NCBI GenBank assembly: GCA_012727435.1
Contig: JAAYHB010000015.1
Location: 1-64,000 of the forward strand
Reading direction: 5' to 3'
Source of the DNA: Clostridiales bacterium
GTDB taxonomy: Bacteria > Bacillota > Clostridia > Oscillospirales > CAG-272
DNA: 64,000 bases
The notes beneath the pieces were generated by a model that was not told where the DNA came from, did no database searches, and saw nothing but the letters and a program-made list of their open reading frames with translations. The position numbers and the translations under genes were made by a program. Positions 7,389 through 16,578 of this stretch are shown here, piece by piece. Positions within the stretch are counted from its first letter, which is position 1, and each line of letters opens with the position of its first letter.

Positions 7389-8228
7389 TTATGCAGTTAC
7401 CGGTATACCCAGATTGAGCAATACCACCTCGTCGGGGTAGACCACCTTTGCGCCGTAGAGGTGCAACCCCTTGACCGCGTCGGCAAACCGTTTCTCGGGG
7501 CGGTAGGCGCTGATTTCCGAGAGCTGCTCGGCAAAGGCTATCGCGCGTCTTGTCCGCGCCAGACACTTATAGTAGATTGTCTGATCGGCCGTCTCTGTTG
7601 CGATGTTGTTCGAGACATAGATTTTGCAACCGCCTATCGAACCTATGCAACCGCATTCAAGCTGCTCGCGGTTGTCGGTCGAAAGATCGATTTTGGCTTT
7701 GAGAATAAGCGCCGCTATCTGGGGGGATACCTCAATGACGATGTCCGAAGCGTCGGTCACATCCTTGGTGTAGAGCGCCGTCCGGGCGTCGATTAAGTAC
7801 CCGATGATGTTTGAGGTCGTGGTGTTCGCTTCGGTGATGGTGGTACCGGCGGCCGAATAAAGCGAAAACACATACCTGTCGGCGGCATTGGCCAGCGCCG
7901 CAGACGCCACCTTCATCGCCTCGTCCATAAGTTTCGGGGTGCACTGGGCGCGGTCGATGTCGTCAATCTGAAAATTGAAGGCCTTTGCCTGGTCGATTAC
8001 CAGGGTGCGCAACGTGTCGGATAGCGCCTGCGGAGCCGACATATCGGTGTCCTTGGTATAGTCAAAGACATTGACCGTACCGACGCCGATGATATTGACT
8101 ACCGAGCCCTTCTCCTTGATATCGCCCTCGTAGTCGCGGTTGCAGTGGCTGACCGCGATATACCGGCGGTCGAGCTGAGTGTAGAGGTTTTCGCTCCATA
8201 TTGTCGGAATGAAATTCGAGATAGCCAT
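7389..8228 (-). CDS. phage-type major coat protein
   Basis: A 279-residue protein resembling the P22-like branch of HK97-fold capsid proteins: MAISNFIPTIWSENLYTQLD N terminus, a G-x-V-N-I-I-G-x-G-T-V core, a helical spine segment (PKLMDEAMKVASAALANAADR) and a C-terminal beta segment ending in KGLHLYGAKVVYPDEVVLLN. The call rests on this pattern together with its place after portal and scaffold genes. AAAGGAAG precedes the ATG. The gene is intact. Such a protein would build the procapsid shell around the scaffold. Confidence 0.75.
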   Translation of the reverse strand: MAISNFIPTIWSENLYTQLDRRYIAVSHCNRDYEGDIKEKGSVVNIIGVGTVNVFDYTKDTDMSAPQALSDTLRTLVIDQAKAFNFQIDDIDRAQCTPKLMDEAMKVASAALANAADRYVFSLYSAAGTTITEANTTTSNIIGYLIDARTALYTKDVTDASDIVIEVSPQIAALILKAKIDLSTDNREQLECGCIGSIGGCKIYVSNNIATETADQTIYYKCLARTRRAIAFAEQLSEISAYRPEKRFADAVKGLHLYGAKVVYPDEVVLLNLGIPVTA

Positions 8229-8253
8229 TTTTGTCTTCCTTTCTTTTTTTTAT

Positions 8254-8964
8254 TTAACTCCAGTGTTTCATGGAGTCGATAATCTTTCCATAGTTCTCTT
8301 GCACCTCGGCGGCGCTCATCCGGCGCACCTCGGCGGGTGAGAAATAATCTGACCTGCTCCTGCCGTCTACCGGGCCGGCAGAGTTTTGGCGGTTTTTTAA
8401 ATTGATTTCGGCAGCTATTGCAGCCTCACGCTCCCGGCGCACCTTGTGATATGAATAGGCTGCGGCAAGCGGAATGCCGCGCCTGACCTCCTCCCATACC
8501 TCATCGGGCAGCGAACCGAGCTTTTCGTCGGGAAAAAGCCCGGCAAACTCGGCCGCCTCGCGCGACATACGCAAAAGCGCTTCCTGCTGGGCCGCAAGCT
8601 GCTCGCGCAGCCGCCCCACCTCGGCGCGCAGCTCTGCAAGCTCCTCCTGACCGGTGGTTGCGGCCCTCTGCGGGCTTTCGTCTTGTTCTGCGTCACCGCT
8701 CTCCTCATCGGGCGGCGGCTCTACATCAGATCCGCCGGCTTCTGATTCGGTTTCCTGACAGGACTCTCCGGTGCCTTCCTGTGCGGTTACGGCCGATTCT
8801 TCAGCCTCCCCCGCCGCCTGAGAAATCCCTTCGTTCGGCGAATCTTCCTCCGCGGGTATCTGCTCTCCGGCAGCTCCGGCGATTTCGCCGGCTTTATTCG
8901 GGATTTCCTCGCCCGGGATGTTTTCGGTAATTAATATCGGCATGTCGTGTCCGGCCTCATTCAT
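8254..8964 (-). CDS. capsid scaffolding-type protein
   Basis: A 236-residue acidic protein: a low-complexity glutamate-rich half (about residues 10-105), a coiled coil (EELAELRAEVGRLREQLAAQ, about 110-135), and a conserved-looking C-terminal helix-turn-helix-like end with SRSDYFSPAEVRRMSAAEV. This architecture is that of phage scaffolds, which direct coat assembly through a C-terminal helical hook. The ATG follows GGGAGGAGG and overlaps the portal stop, giving a 236-residue product instead of the 259-codon ORF. It sits between portal and coat, the canonical scaffold position. Confidence 0.7.
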   Translation of the reverse strand: MNEAGHDMPILITENIPGEEIPNKAGEIAGAAGEQIPAEEDSPNEGISQAAGEAEESAVTAQEGTGESCQETESEAGGSDVEPPPDEESGDAEQDESPQRAATTGQEELAELRAEVGRLREQLAAQQEALLRMSREAAEFAGLFPDEKLGSLPDEVWEEVRRGIPLAAAYSYHKVRREREAAIAAEINLKNRQNSAGPVDGRSRSDYFSPAEVRRMSAAEVQENYGKIIDSMKHWS

Positions 8965-10531
8965 TGGCCGCCTCCTCCCTTCCCGCATTTTTTGTTGCCT
9001 TGAGTTCCTCAAGCAAGAGGGCGCGGTCGGCAATCAGGCCCGGGGGCAGCCGCTCGATGTACTGCCCGGCGGTGATGTGCCCGCATTCGAGCAGCTTGTT
9101 TAAAATACTCATCGCGCCTGACGCGCCGTAGCGCGCAAACTCGCCGACATCCACCCGCGCCCGAAGCAGCGCCCCCTTGAGCCGGCTTAAGCTGATTCGC
9201 TCGGCGCGCTCTGTTCCTTCTTCCATGTAGGGGAGCAGCCGCTCGTCGGGATAATAGGCGCAGATCATGTCTACCCAGATGTTTGCCAAATCCTCGATGC
9301 ACCGGCAGAGGCTGCGGCGCACCTGGTCGAGCGGGATTCTGGCCGCCTCCTGCAGGGCAAGAATCGCGCTGGTGTTGACAGCCTCTCCCTCTCCGAGCGC
9401 GGTTTCGGTCGCCCCCATCAGCTCCTTGGTCATGTTCACGGCAAGCCCGATAAGCTCGAGGTACCCTTCCTGCAGCTTTCCGACACCTACGACAGACACG
9501 GCGTCGGCCACGTTTGTGCCGCCAAGCACCGCGATTGCCTGTCCCACCTCGTTGCTCCATTCGGGGATCCTTGATTTGTCGTACACCACCTTTGAAAAGG
9601 CGGTGTCGGTCATGTGTTTCATGACCATCGCAAAGGCCCGGTTTATGAACTTCTGGTTGGGGATCAGCCCGGTTATCGGCGAGGTCCCGTGAAAACTGTT
9701 TTTGGTCGGGTACCAGTTCATGTAGGCTACGGGATAGAGGGTCATGTTTGTCTTCTGCCGGCGGATTACAACCTCCTCGGTGGACTTTTCGAAGACCACA
9801 AAGCCGTCTTCCCTCCAGAATTTGATTATGCATGTTGCCTTCCTTTCTCCTTCGTCATCGGCATGAAGCTCGTACTCGGCCATGTCACCCGATTGGTTTT
9901 TAGTCTCGTCATCCGGAACGATTCTGGCAACCGCCTCCTCGGGTACGCGGTTTTTCCTTGCCTGCTCTCGCAGCGACGCGACACTTTCGCGCCCCGAGAG
10001 GATAATGTACTCCTGCGACTGTATATCGGCACGGTTGACGTCGGCCACGAACAGATTTACATTGTCGACAAGCTCTGTCACAATGTCGCCGGTAAATTCC
10101 TGCCCCGAGTCTGCCACAGGGTCCCACCAGCAGTAAAAGACCCCGTCCCCCGAGATTGCAGCGTCATAGAGCAGCGAGTATAGTTTGTAGTCCATTTTGG
10201 CGCGCTCCCAGCGGTATGAGGCGTTTTTTGAAAGCACCTCAACCGCCCGCCGGATGACCGCAGCGCTCCCGGGATCCCGTACAAATGGCAGGTTTTCGTC
10301 GGTGAAGCTGAGCGACACGCTGCCCGGCAACACGCTGCAGATAAGGTAGTCAACTATCCGGCGAATGATGTTGAAAACCGGCTTGGGAAGCTCGGCGCCC
10401 TCCGAACCGTACCACTGGTTGCCGCGGTAGAAGCGCTCGTTCTGGCGAATTGTCTCAAAAAGCCCTATCTTTTGTTTGTACTTAAGACCGGCCTCATACT
10501 GCTGCCATGCTTTGGTTTTAAGTTTCTTCAT
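8957..10531 (-). CDS. phage-type portal protein
   Basis: A 524-residue protein of the P22-like portal type: an N-terminal segment RQNERFYRGNQW, PVFNIIRRIVDYLICSVLP, a wing region, YMNWYPTKNSFHGTSPITG in the middle and the helical crown-side region with GEGEAVNTSAILALQEA. Portals form the dodecameric DNA entry pore where terminase docks. AAGGGG lies 7 bases upstream of the ATG. No disruption is visible, and its codon use looks like that of neighbouring host genes. Confidence 0.85.
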   Translation of the reverse strand: MKKLKTKAWQQYEAGLKYKQKIGLFETIRQNERFYRGNQWYGSEGAELPKPVFNIIRRIVDYLICSVLPGSVSLSFTDENLPFVRDPGSAAVIRRAVEVLSKNASYRWERAKMDYKLYSLLYDAAISGDGVFYCWWDPVADSGQEFTGDIVTELVDNVNLFVADVNRADIQSQEYIILSGRESVASLREQARKNRVPEEAVARIVPDDETKNQSGDMAEYELHADDEGERKATCIIKFWREDGFVVFEKSTEEVVIRRQKTNMTLYPVAYMNWYPTKNSFHGTSPITGLIPNQKFINRAFAMVMKHMTDTAFSKVVYDKSRIPEWSNEVGQAIAVLGGTNVADAVSVVGVGKLQEGYLELIGLAVNMTKELMGATETALGEGEAVNTSAILALQEAARIPLDQVRRSLCRCIEDLANIWVDMICAYYPDERLLPYMEEGTERAERISLSRLKGALLRARVDVGEFARYGASGAMSILNKLLECGHITAGQYIERLPPGLIADRALLLEELKATKNAGREEAANE

Positions 10532-10549
10532 ATTTGTGCCCCTTACCTT

Positions 10550-12259
10550 TTATTTGTCGGCCACAACCAGAATGCCGAATATCTTCTGCCGGCCGGGGCC
10601 GCCCGCCCTTATGCGGTACTTTACATGCGATATCCTGCCGGTATACGTGCCGGCCCTCCGGCTCTCGATCCCCGGTCCCGGCCTGCCCTCAAAATGAATC
10701 TCGCACAGCCGACCCCCGCTGTCGTGCAGGCTGACATAAAAATCACTCTCGGCCGTGCTTACCGCCATCACCCGCTTGACCCGCTTCTTCAGCCCGACGT
10801 GCCCCATGTCTGTATACCGGCTCTCGTATTCGGCGACAATTTCGGCGCCGCAGTCTGTGTACTCCTCCTCACCGAACATAAAGATATCCCCGCCATTAGA
10901 GAAGCCGAGCCTGCCGCCGTATCTGAAATAATGTTCTCCGAAAATACCGGTGTGGCAATACCACTTGTCAAGGCGGTAGTTGTAGACAAACACCCGCCCT
11001 TCGGTGTCGGCAGGGTTGGCTATCCAGATTTCGTCGGCCTCGCGGTGATTTATGGCGAGCGCCCCCTCGCCGAAGTTACGGCCAAGCAGCCCCGTGAGCG
11101 GCCCCGAGATTTTTCTCGCGTTGCTCTCGTCGCGCTCGTCGGTGTTTGAGGTCCAGCGATAAATCCCGTCACGGCTCACGGTCACCGGGTCGTTGTCGCA
11201 GAGCACGACGCCGCCGGCCGAAATGCAGCCGACCCCCGAATTTACCGGCCGCTCGGGCATATCCTGATAACTGTCCTCGGACAGGTCGGTCACCCGCGTC
11301 TCATCGGCCGAGAAGAGCAGCAGCCGGTCGTAGTGGCGGCAGATTGCCCGGACATCGGCGCTCCCTGAAGCGACCAAAAAGTCATACCCCACCGGGAAAT
11401 AAAGCCCGCAGGAGGCCGGAACATGCATCTTTGACCTTGCAAGGTCGGCTGCCCCGACATACTTCGAGCGGAACACCCTTGAGCGGTCGGCACCTCCGAA
11501 GCAGTAGACGCTGTTGTCGTATTTCCCGCCGAAAACCGCGGCGCCGGTACAGGCGCTCAATGCGCTTCGCTCGTTGTGGCTGCTGCCGATATGCAGGCAT
11601 ACCTCAATTCTGGTATTTAGCGGATGAGTAGTCCCGAGATTCAACGTTTTACCGTTAAGACTGTAACCGCTTGTAACCCGAGTCCCATTGATAAAGAGGC
11701 TTATCACCGACTGTGCTGCCACCCCGGTATTCACCGACGACGCAGAAGATTCAGACAACACATAGGTTATCCTGATATATTCCGAGAGTTGGTTTATCGG
11801 CTCATTGACCGGCCCGCCGGTGTGCGCCCACTCGCGCCCGTAAAGCGGGATATAGCCCTCGACCGCGGAACCGCCATTCCGCGTCACCGAATACACGTCC
11901 CGCCCGTCGATAAGGTACAGCCTGCCCTCGACCTGAAAAAAGCAGGCTGAACCGTCCGAGGTGCCGACGGTGAGCAGAGCGCTGTATTCCCGGATATCGG
12001 GATTTGCAAGATAAACCGTGTCGCCGGCCAGCACGAACAGGCTCGCCACCCCGTCGACCTCCCCCGACCAGATCGCCCTGACGTCGGCCGGAAGGCTGAG
12101 CGCACGCGCATATCCGCAGCGCTTCTCAAGTGAGCCGTCGGCAAGAATCCTGAAATTCTTAATATCCTGCGCGACATTCGCCTCTCCGATGCATGCCCGG
12201 CGGTCAATGCCGCCGAATTCCCCCGCATACAGCTTTGCAAACAGATTCTTCTTTGCCAT
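10550..12259 (-). CDS. beta-propeller-like virion protein (P22 gp10-like, tentative)
   Basis: A 569-residue beta-rich protein. The opening (EFGGIDRRACIGEANVAQD, then NFRILADGSLEKRCGY) matches the general start of phage proteins that read 'G(I/L)-D-x-R-x(n)-N-x-R-x-x-x-G-x-x-x-K-R-x-G-Y', including the DNA-stabilisation/tail-tube plug P22 gp10 and similar propellers. Repeated strand motifs such as SGSADVRAICRHYDRLLLFS, GVVLCDNDPVTVSRDGIYRW and EADEIWIANPADTEGRVFVYN look like propeller blades. It lies between TerL and portal, which is not the P22 order. Exact role is inferred. Confidence 0.55.
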   Translation of the reverse strand: MAKKNLFAKLYAGEFGGIDRRACIGEANVAQDIKNFRILADGSLEKRCGYARALSLPADVRAIWSGEVDGVASLFVLAGDTVYLANPDIREYSALLTVGTSDGSACFFQVEGRLYLIDGRDVYSVTRNGGSAVEGYIPLYGREWAHTGGPVNEPINQLSEYIRITYVLSESSASSVNTGVAAQSVISLFINGTRVTSGYSLNGKTLNLGTTHPLNTRIEVCLHIGSSHNERSALSACTGAAVFGGKYDNSVYCFGGADRSRVFRSKYVGAADLARSKMHVPASCGLYFPVGYDFLVASGSADVRAICRHYDRLLLFSADETRVTDLSEDSYQDMPERPVNSGVGCISAGGVVLCDNDPVTVSRDGIYRWTSNTDERDESNARKISGPLTGLLGRNFGEGALAINHREADEIWIANPADTEGRVFVYNYRLDKWYCHTGIFGEHYFRYGGRLGFSNGGDIFMFGEEEYTDCGAEIVAEYESRYTDMGHVGLKKRVKRVMAVSTAESDFYVSLHDSGGRLCEIHFEGRPGPGIESRRAGTYTGRISHVKYRIRAGGPGRQKIFGILVVADK

Positions 12260-12299
12260 TTTCGTATTTCCTTCTGCTTTTGTGTGGTGCCGGCTGTGC

Positions 12300-13667
12300 T
12301 TAAAAATCGTACAGACTTCTGCTCCGCCTGAAGGTGAACGGCGAAAAGGTGGTCTGAGGTTCGGGAGGCTGGGATCTGCTCATCACGGCATACCTGAGCG
12401 TCTCAGGGGCGTGCGTGAGGACGTGCGGCTCCCCGGCGGCATCCTCGGGGCGGGCCGGATCGCAGAGCAGCGACTGCATCGAGTTAATAAGCGTGCTGCA
12501 GCGCTTTGATATATGCAGCGACGGGCCCTTCCCCTCCCGGATAGCCAGATACTCGCGCAGCACCCGCCAGCCTGGTATGCGGCGGTTGTCGGCCGGGCGC
12601 AGCGGGGGCATTCCGGGGGGCGCCTGCATTATCTCGGCGCCGCTCCGCCCGCTGTCCTGCCTGCGGTTCCAGAGGTCGGGAGAGGCAACCGCATATTCGA
12701 CCTCCTGTCCCCGACAGAGTTCTGCCACCCGCCCGGCCGCCTCGCTGAGCGTCAGGTTCGGCTCGCAGCACTCGTCAAGGACCCACAAATCCATGTCAGA
12801 GTCCACCCCAACAAGCAATGCCGCCAACATATCAAAGCCGTAATCCAGTGCGACAAAGCGCCTTGTTTTATTTGGGATAACAGCCGCACCTGTAGCAGCG
12901 TCGAACACATGGACCGACTCGTCAAATTCGGCGAAAAACTGCCCCTCAAATACATCCCAGCGGCCGTGCAGCCAGGCGTCGCGCAGGCGGGCGGGCAGGC
13001 GCTCAAGCTGCCTGACATACCCCGGGTCGGCCGAGAGCAGCACGTCGTTGTCATAGACCAGCGCCGGGATGAAAGAGTAGTCGTCGGGGTGCTCTCCGGG
13101 TCTGAAATTGCGGTCGATAAAAAGGCGCTTGACCCATGCGTGCCCGATTCCGCCGGGGTTGCAGGTCAGGTAAATACGCCGGGGGTAGTTCCCGGTGCCG
13201 CGAAGTGAGGCCGATATTACCGAAAACTGATATTCGCTCAGCTGCGTTGCCTCGTCAACGGCGATAATGTCGTATTCCTGCCCCTGATAGCGCAGCGCGT
13301 CACGGTCGCATAAGCAGTAGCCGAGATCAATTGTGCTGCCGTTTGCCAGCGACAGCCGCTTCTCGCCTTCGCTGTAGTGAAGAAGCGCCCCGTACTCACG
13401 CAGCATAGGTCCGAGATGGTTTGCTTTGAGCTCGGGATATGTCCGCCTGACAAGAAGGCATCGGATGCCGGGATAGCGCAGGCAGAGTGCTATCAGCTTG
13501 CGCCGCAGCGCCCAGGACTTCCCGCCGCCCCTCGCACCTCCGTATGCGGTAAATCGGGTGCGAGAGTTAAAGAAGAGCTGCTGCTTTTTGTTCGGCACAC
13601 CGGGAATTCTGATCACTCTCTCCCCACCCTGCCCTGCTTCACCCGTCACGATAACACGCCCGGTCAT
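12300..13667 (-). CDS. terminase large subunit
   Basis: TerL packages DNA into proheads using an N-terminal ATPase and a C-terminal RNase H-fold nuclease. The 455-residue product has Walker A GGARGGGKSW (about residues 43-52), Walker B YDIIAVDEATQ, the coupling motif region YLTCNPGG and nuclease carboxylates in RRFVALDYGFDM and LWVLDECCEP with a further aspartate in VASPDLWN. Both activities therefore look intact. The start overlaps the TerS stop as ATGA, so the two subunits are translationally coupled. Confidence 0.92.
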   Translation of the reverse strand: MTGRVIVTGEAGQGGERVIRIPGVPNKKQQLFFNSRTRFTAYGGARGGGKSWALRRKLIALCLRYPGIRCLLVRRTYPELKANHLGPMLREYGALLHYSEGEKRLSLANGSTIDLGYCLCDRDALRYQGQEYDIIAVDEATQLSEYQFSVISASLRGTGNYPRRIYLTCNPGGIGHAWVKRLFIDRNFRPGEHPDDYSFIPALVYDNDVLLSADPGYVRQLERLPARLRDAWLHGRWDVFEGQFFAEFDESVHVFDAATGAAVIPNKTRRFVALDYGFDMLAALLVGVDSDMDLWVLDECCEPNLTLSEAAGRVAELCRGQEVEYAVASPDLWNRRQDSGRSGAEIMQAPPGMPPLRPADNRRIPGWRVLREYLAIREGKGPSLHISKRCSTLINSMQSLLCDPARPEDAAGEPHVLTHAPETLRYAVMSRSQPPEPQTTFSPFTFRRSRSLYDF

Positions 13668-14113
13668 TCGCCGTCAGACAGGATGTCATGCTCAAAGAAC
13701 ACGCTCAGCCCCGCGCCCTGCCCGTCGCATTTCTTTCGGTCATACCCGAGGCGGGTTTTTAGGTATGCGCCGATAAGCGCCGCCGGCTTCTCGGAATTCA
13801 GTGCCTCGTCCTCAAAGGCGGCCGATATCTGGCTTATTTCCTCGGGATAAAGCTCGGCGAGTTCGAGATACTTCCTGTGGCCGATTCCGAGATAGCGGCA
13901 AAAGCCCGCGATATTGGGGAATCTTTCGGCAGCTTCGCTTTTTTTCGCGCGCCTTTTGCTTCCCCCGGTGCCCTCCTCGCCGCCGTCGCCGCATTCCTGC
14001 CGGTCTGCACTCCCGGAGCTACCGCTCCGGCAGTCAAGTATGTACTGTTCCGCAAGCAGCAGCAATTCGACTCCGGAATACATATCTCTCTCTGACCGGA
14101 TATCCTGCTCCAT
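13664..14113 (-). CDS. terminase small subunit
   Basis: A 149-residue protein with a flexible charged centre and a C-terminal conserved half (FPNIAGFCRYLGIGHRKYLE, then LIGAYLKTRLGYDRKK), a pattern found in small terminase or packaging-initiation proteins next to this TerL type. TerS recognises the packaging site. The start is the ATG 9 bases after AGGAGG; the longer ORF of the track runs into the upstream terminator. It is the first gene of the head module. The only space for a promoter is about 40 bases, where I could not recognise one. Confidence 0.7.
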   Translation of the reverse strand: MEQDIRSERDMYSGVELLLLAEQYILDCRSGSSGSADRQECGDGGEEGTGGSKRRAKKSEAAERFPNIAGFCRYLGIGHRKYLELAELYPEEISQISAAFEDEALNSEKPAALIGAYLKTRLGYDRKKCDGQGAGLSVFFEHDILSDGE

Positions 14114-14154
14114 GCCTCCCTGCCTCCTATGGTCTGTACGGCCAGATAATAAAC

Positions 14155-14193
14155 AAAAAAAGAGTGCCACGGGGTGCCGCCCCGTGACACTCT
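14155..14193 (-). terminator. strong intrinsic terminator
   Basis: AGAGTG(T/C)CACGGGG forms a 14-bp stem with its complement, followed on the minus strand by seven T. It ends the oxidoreductase-isomerase transcript and separates it from the head module. Confidence 0.9.
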
Positions 14194-14209
14194 GTGCCAC
14201 AAATTTTAT

Positions 14210-15178
14210 TTATGCCCATGTTATTGTTTTGGGTTTTTCCTCGAAAATTATGATACTCCGCAAGAATTCGACCGCCTTTCTTAAGCCCTCGTCCTTGGTC
14301 ATCACGCTGTCCTCGTGCTCGATAGAGAGCACCCCGTCATACCCGCAGAGCCGCAGGTTGCTGACAAAATCGCGCCAGAAGCTCTCGCCGTTGCCGTAGC
14401 CCACAGTGCGGAATATCCATGCGCGCCCCAGTTCGTCTGTGTAATGCTTGGTGTCGAGCACGCCGTTGCGCGCAGTGTTGTATTTGTCTACCTTGGTGTC
14501 CTTGGCGTGCACATGGTAAATGATGCCCTTAAGCTCGCGGATTACCGCCACCGGGTCCATTCCCTGCCAGATAAGGTGTGAGGGGTCGAGGTTGGCGCCG
14601 ATAGTGTCCCCCACCGCCTCACGGAGTCTGAGCAGAGTTTCGGGATTGTAAACACAGAACCCCGGATGCATCTCAAAGGCGATGCGGGTGACTCCATGCT
14701 CGGCGGCAAACGCCGCGGTCTTCTTCCAGTAAGGAATCAGCACCTCATTCCACTGCCACTCAAGAATTTTCAAATAATCTCCCGGCCACGGGCAGGTGAC
14801 CCAGTTGGGGAATTTTGCGCCTTCATGGTCGCCGGGGCAGCCCGAGAACCCTATTATGGTGTTTATCCCCAGCTTCTCGGCGAGCAGCACAGCATTTCTG
14901 AAATCCTCGTCAAAGGATTTGGCAATCGCGGCGTCGGGGTGAACCGGGTTCCCGTGGCAGGCCAGCGCACAGATTTCGACATCATATTTTCTGAAGGTGT
15001 CGACGAATTTCTGATAGGCCGCCTCATCGGCCAGCAGTTCGGCCGGGTTGCAGTGCGCCTTTCCGGGGTACCCGCCGCAGCCGATTTCAACCGTGCGGAT
15101 ACCGAGTCCGGTCAGAATTCTCAATGTTTGCTCAAGCGACTTTGAGCCGTAAAGGTTGGTCAAAACACTCAGTTTCAT
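14210..15178 (-). CDS. sugar phosphate isomerase/epimerase (xylose-isomerase-like TIM barrel)
   Basis: A 322-residue AP-endonuclease-2/xylose-isomerase-like barrel. Metal-ligand motifs are seen at IAFEMHPGF, GANLDPSHLIWQGMD, IYHVHAKDTK and LSIEHED. Such proteins isomerise or epimerise sugars, inositol derivatives or related polyols. It follows the Gfo/Idh/MocA dehydrogenase by 52 bases, a common partnership in which the dehydrogenase makes a keto-sugar for the isomerase. AGGAGG is 13 bases upstream, a long spacing. The actual substrate is not predictable from sequence. Confidence 0.85.
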   Translation of the reverse strand: MKLSVLTNLYGSKSLEQTLRILTGLGIRTVEIGCGGYPGKAHCNPAELLADEAAYQKFVDTFRKYDVEICALACHGNPVHPDAAIAKSFDEDFRNAVLLAEKLGINTIIGFSGCPGDHEGAKFPNWVTCPWPGDYLKILEWQWNEVLIPYWKKTAAFAAEHGVTRIAFEMHPGFCVYNPETLLRLREAVGDTIGANLDPSHLIWQGMDPVAVIRELKGIIYHVHAKDTKVDKYNTARNGVLDTKHYTDELGRAWIFRTVGYGNGESFWRDFVSNLRLCGYDGVLSIEHEDSVMTKDEGLRKAVEFLRSIIIFEEKPKTITWA

Positions 15179-15230
15179 CTGTCAAACCCATCCTCCTATG
15201 TTTTTTTCATTAGGGTAATAATGCCTGCCG

Positions 15231-16328
15231 TCAGTCGAACCTGTAAATGTCGCCCGACGCCGCCGACTTGTATATGCCCTCAAGAATACGTGTGACGGTA
15301 AAGGCTTCTTCAGGCAGCACGACCGGCGGTTTGTCGTTCACCACGGCATCAATCCAGAGCCGTGCCTCGCGGTCGCCAGGCGATTCGGCCTTGGCGGCGC
15401 TGTAGAAGGCCGCACCCTTGCCCTCAAGCTGCGGGATGAACATATATTTCTGGTTGTTTCTGATTCCGTTAAAGCGCAGCCCGTCAAGCATGTCGGCGCC
15501 GCCCTTGGTTCCGCAAAGCTGGGTTATTGCCTCGCGGGCATCAAGGATGTTGAGCGCCCAGGAGGCCTCAAGGTAGATTGTCGCGCCGTTCTCCATCACG
15601 ATAAAGCCGAAGGCGCTGTCCTCGACCGTAAACTTATCGACGTCCCAGTTGCCCCAGTCGTTGCCCTGTTCGGTGTCCTTGTTAAGCTTGTGGTATGTCG
15701 TTCCAACACAGTACTTAGGACTGTAGTTGTTCATTGTCCAGAGTGTCAGGTCGAGTGCGTGCGTGCCTATGTCGATAAGCGGCCCGCCGCCCTGCTCGTA
15801 CTCGTTGAGAAATACTCCCCAGGTCGGCACGGCACGCCTGCGAAGCGCGGTAGCCTTTGCGTAATAAATCTCACCGAGGGTGCCTGCTTCCACCTCCTGC
15901 TTTAAATAGATTGAATCGGCTCGGTGGCGGCTCTGGTACCCGAAGGTCAGCTTCTTTCCGGTGCGTGCGGCGGCATCAAGCATTTTCTTCGCCTCAGCCG
16001 TACTTATCGCCATCGGCTTTTCGCACATGACATGCTTGCCGGCCTCAAGTGCGTCGACGGTTATAAAGCTGTGCGAGCGGTTCGGGGTGAGTACATGGAC
16101 GACGTCGATTGTCTTGTCCTCGAGCAGCTCACGGTAGTCTGTACAGACCTTAGCGTCCTCTGTCCCGTACTTCTCTTTTGCGGCTTCGGCCCGCTTTTCG
16201 ATTATGTCGCAGAAGGCGACCATCTCCACATTCTTTAGTTTCTTGAGCGCGGGCATGTGCTTTCCGTTGGCAATGCCCCCGCAGCCGATAATCCCGACCC
16301 GGACAATATCGCTCGGACTGATAGCCAT
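15231..16328 (-). CDS. Gfo/Idh/MocA family oxidoreductase
   Basis: A 365-residue NAD(P)-dependent sugar dehydrogenase-like enzyme. The Rossmann motif VGIIGCGGIANGKHMPAL is near residues 10-27, the family's catalytic-lysine motif CEKPMAI near residue 96, and GGPLIDIGTHALDL carries the conserved Asp/His pair. The start is the ATG 7 bases after GGAGG, replacing the 380-codon ORF. A promoter lies immediately upstream. With the isomerase it forms a two-gene operon for oxidation of an unidentified sugar or inositol. Confidence 0.9.
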   Translation of the reverse strand: MAISPSDIVRVGIIGCGGIANGKHMPALKKLKNVEMVAFCDIIEKRAEAAKEKYGTEDAKVCTDYRELLEDKTIDVVHVLTPNRSHSFITVDALEAGKHVMCEKPMAISTAEAKKMLDAAARTGKKLTFGYQSRHRADSIYLKQEVEAGTLGEIYYAKATALRRRAVPTWGVFLNEYEQGGGPLIDIGTHALDLTLWTMNNYSPKYCVGTTYHKLNKDTEQGNDWGNWDVDKFTVEDSAFGFIVMENGATIYLEASWALNILDAREAITQLCGTKGGADMLDGLRFNGIRNNQKYMFIPQLEGKGAAFYSAAKAESPGDREARLWIDAVVNDKPPVVLPEEAFTVTRILEGIYKSAASGDIYRFD

Positions 16329-16364
16329 AACACTTCCTCCGCTTTTTTTAATTATTGTACCTAA

Positions 16365-16393
16365 ATTATACAACTTTATGTTTTATTTTTCAA
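16365..16393 (-). promoter_or_regulatory. sigma-A promoter of the oxidoreductase-isomerase operon
   Basis: TTGAAA and TATAAT on the minus strand with a 17-base spacer, 36 bases upstream of the oxidoreductase ATG. No clear operator palindrome was noticed. Confidence 0.75.
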
Positions 16394-16549
16394 GCCAATA
16401 TTATTACATTCACTCTGCACTCCTGCATAATAATCCTTTTCTTTTTGTGCAAATGGCCGAATAGAATTCCGGCGAAAATAAAACAATAACTTGCTGTCAC
16501 CGCACAACATGTCTTTTGTCCCCGATGCACCCGGCCAAGCATTTGGGCG

Positions 16550-16578
16550 TTGACAATCACATTTTGCCATGATATACT
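16550..16578 (+). promoter_or_regulatory. sigma-A promoter of the DUF2179 gene
   Basis: TTGACA and TATACT with a 17-base spacer, giving a leader of roughly 60 bases. Confidence 0.75.

Noticed and set aside
10472-11149. A 225-codon plus-strand ORF at the portal/propeller junction
   Set aside because: Crosses two real minus-strand genes; no start signal.
12513-13208. A 231-codon plus-strand ORF inside the terminase gene
   Set aside because: Antisense shadow of TerL, which has Walker and nuclease motifs.
6900-14200. Complete prophage
   Set aside because: No integrase, repressor, replication, lysis or tail-tip genes and no visible att repeats; only head-assembly genes are present.
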